This document shows, piece after piece, positions 59,558 to 64,000 of a stretch of 64,000 nucleotides of DNA. Made by a program: the position numbers and the translations under genes. The notes below the pieces were generated by a model. It did no database searches and had not been told where the DNA came from. It saw only the letters and a list, made by a program, of their open reading frames with translations. The stretch comes from Paenibacillus_F chitinolyticus_A (GTDB taxonomy: Bacteria; Bacillota; Bacilli; Paenibacillales; NBRC-103111), in the NCBI RefSeq assembly GCF_045038035.1, contig NZ_CP173427.1, forward strand, positions 2,294,001 through 2,358,000. The letters are read 5' to 3'. Every line of letters starts with the position of its first letter. Position 1 is the stretch's first letter.

Positions 59558-59750
59558 TTTTTATACGCAGGGGTAAGGATGTTTAGCTATGAGGAATGTC
59601 CGGCAATTCACGCATCTGCTCCGGCGGACGGATAAAGCAATCTTCAGCGGTTTACGGAACGGGTTTCGCAAGGCTGCATCTTCTTGACGTGCCGGGTCGG
59701 CTTGCTCGTGTATAATAGAGAAAAGTTCGGAGCGAAATCGGAGGAACGGC

Positions 59751-60446
59751 ATGGACTATAAAATTCTTGTTGCAGATGATGAGCAGACGATTACGAGTGC
59801 AATCGCATACGGCCTTAAACGGGAAGGGTTTGTCGTGGAAACGGCCGCGGACGGGGAAGAGGCTCTGCGCAAAACGGAATCGTTCCGGCCTCATGTACTG
59901 GTCATGGACGTCATGATGCCCCGGCTGACGGGTTTTGAAGTGTGCAGAAAGCTGGAAAACCGCAAAAACCTCGGCATTCTGCTTCTTACGGTAAAAAACG
60001 ATATTGTGGATAAAATTCTCGGACTCGAATTGGGCGCAGACGATTATATGACGAAGCCGTTCGACTTAAGGGAGCTGATTGCCCGCGTAAGAGCCTTGTG
60101 CAGACGGCTGGATAAAAGCGGCAACGGTGAAGAACCCGCCGTTTTGACGATCGGTGAACTGAGCCTGCATCCCGAACAGAGGCTTGTGAGTTTGAGAGGG
60201 ACAGCGCTGACTCTTACTCCCAAAGAATTCGATCTGCTTGCCCTGCTGCTCTCGAATTTAAAAAGGGCTTTCTCGCGCGAAGAATTGCTGGATCTCGTAT
60301 GGGGAATGGAATACGCCGGTGGAACGCGGACCGTCGATATCCACGTGCAAAGGCTGAGAACCAAGCTCGGCGAACCGTACCAGCACGTGCTCCAGACCGT
60401 CTACGGAGTCGGGTATAAAGCCATCGGGGAAGTACCATGCGGATAA
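59751..60446 (+). CDS. OmpR/PhoB-family response regulator
   Basis: This 231-residue regulator has a receiver domain (DDE at 9-11, phospho-Asp53 in VMDVMMPRL, Lys in YMTKPFDL) and a winged-helix DNA-binding domain (LTPKEFDLLALLL, GGTRTVDIHVQRLRTKLG). GGAGG lies five to seven bases before the ATG; a TATAAT box is at 59711-59717. Its gene overlaps the kinase gene by ten bases. It probably controls the two downstream lipoprotein genes and other targets; the signal is unknown. Confidence 0.93.
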   Translation: MDYKILVADDEQTITSAIAYGLKREGFVVETAADGEEALRKTESFRPHVLVMDVMMPRLTGFEVCRKLENRKNLGILLLTVKNDIVDKILGLELGADDYMTKPFDLRELIARVRALCRRLDKSGNGEEPAVLTIGELSLHPEQRLVSLRGTALTLTPKEFDLLALLLSNLKRAFSREELLDLVWGMEYAGGTRTVDIHVQRLRTKLGEPYQHVLQTVYGVGYKAIGEVPCG

Positions 60447-61837
60447 CCTTAAAATGGAAGTTTGCGCTGTTTATCGCCGCGCTGCTTCTTTTTGCCGTCG
60501 GCGTGCTCAGCGCGCTCGTATTGAACGGCGTACACAGGTATCAGAAAGAAGAGATGGAGAAGACGCTGAACCGGCAGGCCGAAATCGCGAACAACCGGAT
60601 CGGACAGCAGTATGTGACGGGGACGCGCTTCGATCCTCTAACATTCATGCAGCTGCAGGGGCAAAATCTGGCCGTCGAAATCGGAACGGCTAGCGGCATG
60701 AGGTTCCTGCTCTACGATATGACGGGCGCCAGAACAGGGGATTCGCTTCCGATGGGGGAATCCCCGGACGTGAGCGGCGTGATTTCCCATGCCCTGAACA
60801 ATAAGCTCGTCTACCGGGTCCTGGGGGATACGGAGGATTATTTGGCGCCGGCGCAAGGTCCCGAAGGACAGATCGGCGTCCTGCATTTTCAGGTATCGCT
60901 GGCGGCCCAGAACGCGTTTTACCGGAATTTGCAAAATTCCTTTCTGATAGCGGGCAGCGGCGTCCTGCTGTTCAGTTTTGTCCTCGGTCTCCTGTATATG
61001 AACCGTCAGGCAAAGGCGATCCGGCGTCTGAAAGAAGCGGCCGACGACATCAGGGTCGGGGATTTTATCGACGCTCCGCCCTTCCGGCGCCAAGACGAGC
61101 TGGGCTCGCTCAGCGACGGCATTTATGAAATGAGCCGCGCCATACAGGGCAGTTTGCGGACGCAGCAGCATTTTATCAACAACATCAGCCATGAGCTGAA
61201 AACGCCGCTGACCTCCATCCGGGCCTACACGGACCTGCTTCATATGTACGAGGACGATCCCGGATTGGTCCGGGAGGCGCGGGACGTGATCGACAAGGAA
61301 GCGGCGCGGCTCTACGAACTGGTGGAGAAAGTGCTGAAGCTGGCGGCGCTGGAAAAGTATGAATTCGAGCAGCAGCCGGAGAAAATCCGGATCGACTCGC
61401 TTTTGGAGGATCTTGTCTCCCGGATGAGAGGGAAAGCGGAGAAGTTCGGCGTGACCATTTCTCACGCACTCGTTCCCGCGGAACTGTGGGCGGACAGGGA
61501 AAGCCTGATTCAGATTTTTCTCAATCTGCTGGACAATGCGATTAAGTACAACGTCGAGAACGGGACCGTTCTGGTCCGCAGCCGGATTATGGAGGAAGGC
61601 GGAGTTGAGGTCGAATTCACCGATACCGGACTCGGCATACCGGAGGACCGCAGAGAACGGATTTTTGAGCCTTTTTACACGGTGAATAAGGACCGGGCCA
61701 GGAAGTCGGGAGGCAGCGGCCTAGGACTGTCGCTCGTCAGGCAGCTTGTAAATAAGCAGCACGGGCAAATCCGGGTGGAACATCCCGTTACAGGCGGGGT
61801 TTCTTTTATCGTGACTTTTCCGGCAGGGGACCGATGA
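60437..61837 (+). CDS. Membrane sensor histidine kinase
   Basis: This 466-residue kinase has membrane segments at about 8-30 and 169-188, an extracytoplasmic sensor domain of some 135 residues between them, a HAMP domain, the phosphorylated His252 in NNISHELKTPLTS and an ATPase domain with NLLDNAIKYN, DTGLGIPED and GGSGLGLSL. Its start overlaps the regulator gene, so the two are translationally coupled. It senses an envelope signal; the lipoproteins encoded downstream may be its targets or partners. Confidence 0.93.
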   Translation: MRITLKWKFALFIAALLLFAVGVLSALVLNGVHRYQKEEMEKTLNRQAEIANNRIGQQYVTGTRFDPLTFMQLQGQNLAVEIGTASGMRFLLYDMTGARTGDSLPMGESPDVSGVISHALNNKLVYRVLGDTEDYLAPAQGPEGQIGVLHFQVSLAAQNAFYRNLQNSFLIAGSGVLLFSFVLGLLYMNRQAKAIRRLKEAADDIRVGDFIDAPPFRRQDELGSLSDGIYEMSRAIQGSLRTQQHFINNISHELKTPLTSIRAYTDLLHMYEDDPGLVREARDVIDKEAARLYELVEKVLKLAALEKYEFEQQPEKIRIDSLLEDLVSRMRGKAEKFGVTISHALVPAELWADRESLIQIFLNLLDNAIKYNVENGTVLVRSRIMEEGGVEVEFTDTGLGIPEDRRERIFEPFYTVNKDRARKSGGSGLGLSLVRQLVNKQHGQIRVEHPVTGGVSFIVTFPAGDR

Positions 61838-61937
61838 AAAGTTTTGCCGAAACATTTACAAGTTCGAAACAAGTTGAAATCTTGCGGAAAACTTTGAGGG
61901 TTATATTCTAGGAAGAGCTTGAAAGGAGGACATCATT

Positions 61938-62981
61938 CTGAAGCTCGGTAGAATCGGTAAGCGGCTGGCCGTATGGGCGGGAATGATGTTCCTGCTTGCA
62001 GCCGCCCCGGGATGCGACCGTTCGCCTTCTCCGTCGGTAACCGTTGTGGATCCGCCGGCCGCCGGGACCGGCGAGAACATCGTGCTGGCGGGAATTCAGC
62101 GCCTGGAGCAGTTCTATGGGATGGGCTGGAGCCCGCAGGGCGAACTTATCGGCATCTCGGGTGCTTCTCTGGTCGGGGCTCCCCTGGAGTTCCGGAATCT
62201 TGCGGGAGACAAGATCCGCGATACGGGGATAAAGGGAGCGACAGGGGCGCAGATGGCGCCGGACGGGAAGAATGCCTGGGTGTATCACCGGTATGAGGGA
62301 GCCGCGGATTTGTACAATCTGGAAACCGGCCGGATTATACGCACCGGGGCGCAAACCCGGGAGTTCCTGGGGGCGTGGATAGATAACAAGTCGTATCTGG
62401 CTGTGCTCACGGAGCCGCAAGGACGGCTCGTCCAATTCGGAACCGACGGCGAAATGACGCGCGTCGAACACGAGAACGTGGAGTCCGGTATCGTTAAAGC
62501 CGCATTAAAAGCCGGGAGGCTGTATGTTCTGAGCGGCGAACGGGAGCTGACCGTCACGGAAACGAATGGGAGCGGCGCCCGGATATGGACCCGGGGCGGC
62601 GTGTCCGACTTCGCGCTGTCTCCGGACGGGAAGCAGATCGCCCTGGTCAGCGCGGCCGGACCCGATCAAAGCGCGCTCGTATTGGCCGATGCCGTGCGAG
62701 GCGGCAGGGAGAAGACGGCAGCGAGGGGGCGTCTCCTTCAGCAGCCGTCGTGGTCCCCGGACGGAAGCCGGATCGCCTTCTCCGTATTCAGTCCCGATCA
62801 AGGGATGACGGGACTTTACGTAATGGACGCGGACTCGGGCCGGATGATTCCCGTCTCGTATAAGCCTAATTTAAAAAGCGTCATTGACTGGAGTCCTTCG
62901 GGTACTTCCTTCATGGTCAGCGAAGTTCTGTCCGGCGACATCGCGGACAACATGTTCACGACCATCTATCAATTAAAATAA
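61938..62981 (+). CDS. Beta-propeller (TolB/WD40-like) lipoprotein with probable CTG start
   Basis: This 347-residue lipoprotein is best read from a CTG at 61938, eight bases after AGGAGG: it gives KLGRIGKR, a hydrophobic stretch and lipobox AAPGC, a complete lipoprotein signal. The first ATG (61983) lies inside the hydrophobic part and gives no charged n-region. Propeller blades follow, as in SPDGKQIALVSAAG and SPDGSRIAFSVFSP. No other ATG, GTG or TTG fits. Gene order suggests control by the two-component system 100 bp upstream. Function unknown; such propellers often bind envelope polymers. Confidence 0.75.
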   Translation: MKLGRIGKRLAVWAGMMFLLAAAPGCDRSPSPSVTVVDPPAAGTGENIVLAGIQRLEQFYGMGWSPQGELIGISGASLVGAPLEFRNLAGDKIRDTGIKGATGAQMAPDGKNAWVYHRYEGAADLYNLETGRIIRTGAQTREFLGAWIDNKSYLAVLTEPQGRLVQFGTDGEMTRVEHENVESGIVKAALKAGRLYVLSGERELTVTETNGSGARIWTRGGVSDFALSPDGKQIALVSAAGPDQSALVLADAVRGGREKTAARGRLLQQPSWSPDGSRIAFSVFSPDQGMTGLYVMDADSGRMIPVSYKPNLKSVIDWSPSGTSFMVSEVLSGDIADNMFTTIYQLK

Positions 62982-63011
62982 GCAATCGGAAACGGAAAGA
63001 GTGAAGAGAGA

Positions 63012-64000
63012 TTGAAAGCGAACCTAGTCAAACAAGCGGGGGTCTGCGCCCTGCTGGCCGCATTCCTGCTCGCCGGCTGCGGAGCCCCGGAGCAGAATGT
63101 TCAAGTCAAAGAGCCATCCCGGCCGGACTCCGTCCGGACGGCTTCACCGAGCCCGGGAGCGGCTGCAAGCGGCAATGTCCTCGACAAGCTCCGGCTGAAA
63201 ATCTCCCAGGCCAAAGAAGCCAGGGAGGTCACGGCCTTCCTCGACGAGAATATGCCCAAAGCCGATAAAGCGACGGCCGATCAGATGTTTATCGAGCTGC
63301 AGAAGTTTTACGACACACATCTGCCCGGTTTGAACGCCAGTTTTACCGAAATGATGGGCCAGCCCGGAACGGCGGACAAAATGAGGGAAATCGGCTATCC
63401 CGCGGATTTCAACAAGGTCGTGAACGACGATACGCTGAAGCAGTGGCTGAAAAACCAGGCGGCCGCCAAGCTCCAGCTGTCGGATAAAGAGGGCAGTTAT
63501 TTCTGGAAAGTCGATTATGACGCGCTGAACAAGACGTATTCACCGTATGTATCGGACGATCTGAAGGCGTATCTGGCCATCCAGTCGCTTGAAACCGAGA
63601 CGCCTTTCCGTTCCGACGCCAGCCTGAAAATCTCGCGCGACGAGCTTGGGGAACGTACCTTGGCGGCGGAGAAGGCTCTGATCGCCTACCCGAAGGGGCA
63701 AAAAGCGGAAGAAATCAAAGCTCTCTACAGCGACTATTTGCACGAATATATTCATGGCTACCGCTATGAAGCGATCGAAGAACCGGGCATGAAGCTCATT
63801 CCGCTCGTGAAGCAGAGCTACGAGAAACTCGTCAAAAACAACCCGGATACGAAGACGGCCGGCATCGTGAAAGAATATTTGACGGTCATCAACGCGAACA
63901 AGGATGTTATTTATACCCCCGGGAAGAAAGGCGAAAGCGTCATCGGAGACCCCAAACCCGGCATCGAAACTTTCTGGAAGGGGCTTGACGCCCGTATCGC
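63012..64000 (+). CDS. Lipoprotein of unknown function (partial)
   Basis: From a TTG at 63012 the frame gives a short basic start, a hydrophobic core and lipobox LAGC (CGAPEQN follows), then a Pro/Ser-rich linker and a mainly helical body up to the window edge (329 codons read, C-terminus missing). A weak GAAGAGAGA precedes the TTG. It stands 31 bp behind the propeller gene, so the two lipoproteins belong to one operon. I do not recognise a family; the body has no catalytic motif that I can see. Confidence 0.75.
   Translation, partial: MKANLVKQAGVCALLAAFLLAGCGAPEQNVQVKEPSRPDSVRTASPSPGAAASGNVLDKLRLKISQAKEAREVTAFLDENMPKADKATADQMFIELQKFYDTHLPGLNASFTEMMGQPGTADKMREIGYPADFNKVVNDDTLKQWLKNQAAAKLQLSDKEGSYFWKVDYDALNKTYSPYVSDDLKAYLAIQSLETETPFRSDASLKISRDELGERTLAAEKALIAYPKGQKAEEIKALYSDYLHEYIHGYRYEAIEEPGMKLIPLVKQSYEKLVKNNPDTKTAGIVKEYLTVINANKDVIYTPGKKGESVIGDPKPGIETFWKGLDARI

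Noticed and set aside
1..64000. CRISPR arrays, tRNA, rRNA, insertion sequences, prophage
   Set aside because: I saw no regularly spaced repeats, no cloverleaf or rRNA-like text, and no transposase, integrase or phage structural genes.

Overview
The window looks like chromosomal DNA of an endospore-forming, GC-rich member of the Paenibacillaceae (Paenibacillus-like). The evidence is a GerA-type germinant receptor operon, a CdaS-type diadenylate cyclase, DUF1657/DUF421 proteins, bacillithiol-type genes (YpdA, a PIG-L deacetylase), YesM/YesN two-component and LplABC transport genes, strong AGGAGG ribosome binding sites and several TTG/GTG starts. I see no rRNA, tRNA, CRISPR array, phage or insertion sequence. 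The species cannot be named from the sequence alone.

Region 1 (1-11.7 kb) is a glycan-utilisation locus: a GH38 alpha-mannosidase (partial, minus strand), a YesM/YesN sensor-regulator pair, a two-permease plus binding-lipoprotein ABC importer, and a secreted GH85 endo-beta-N-acetylglucosaminidase with PKD and F5/8C domains. Together they could release, import and trim high-mannose N-glycans. The 11-mer TGATTATAGGG occurs three times in its control regions, and two near-identical cre-like sites precede the binding-protein and GH85 genes.

Region 2 (11.9-33.5 kb) is a mixed metabolic and stress stretch: a DUF6483 protein, YpdA-like reductase, SulP transporter, M29 aminopeptidase, HesB-like protein, PIG-L deacetylase, a four-PAS hybrid kinase, a MarR/MFS efflux pair, Rrf2 and HxlR regulators, an extradiol dioxygenase-DoxX operon, CdaS, DUF1657 and DUF421-DUF1657 proteins, a lactonase, a Bcr/CflA transporter, a nitroreductase and a leaderless cell-wall amidase. 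GTTAC/GTAAC inverted repeats recur before the dioxygenase, efflux and nitroreductase genes.

Region 3 (33.6-50.5 kb) holds the germination operon (gerA, gerC, small membrane gene, gerB), a YrdB-like gene under two tandem operators, a FlaR-like kinase, an XRE regulator divergent from fabF, a DUF2268 protease with a MerR-type promoter, a frameshifted FAD oxidoreductase, a half-size MFS protein, a VOC protein, a 2Fe-2S protein with a Zur-like box, a zinc alcohol dehydrogenase, an AAA ATPase and a YCF48-like lipoprotein.

Region 4 (50.7-64 kb) holds CopA under a CsoR-like site, a SWIM/SNF2 helicase, a MerR-TipAS regulator whose own promoter matches that of the DUF2268 gene 14 kb away, a truncated quinone-oxidoreductase remnant, a nitroreductase with a Fur-like box, and an OmpR-type two-component system followed by two lipoprotein genes, the first apparently starting at CTG and the second running off the window.
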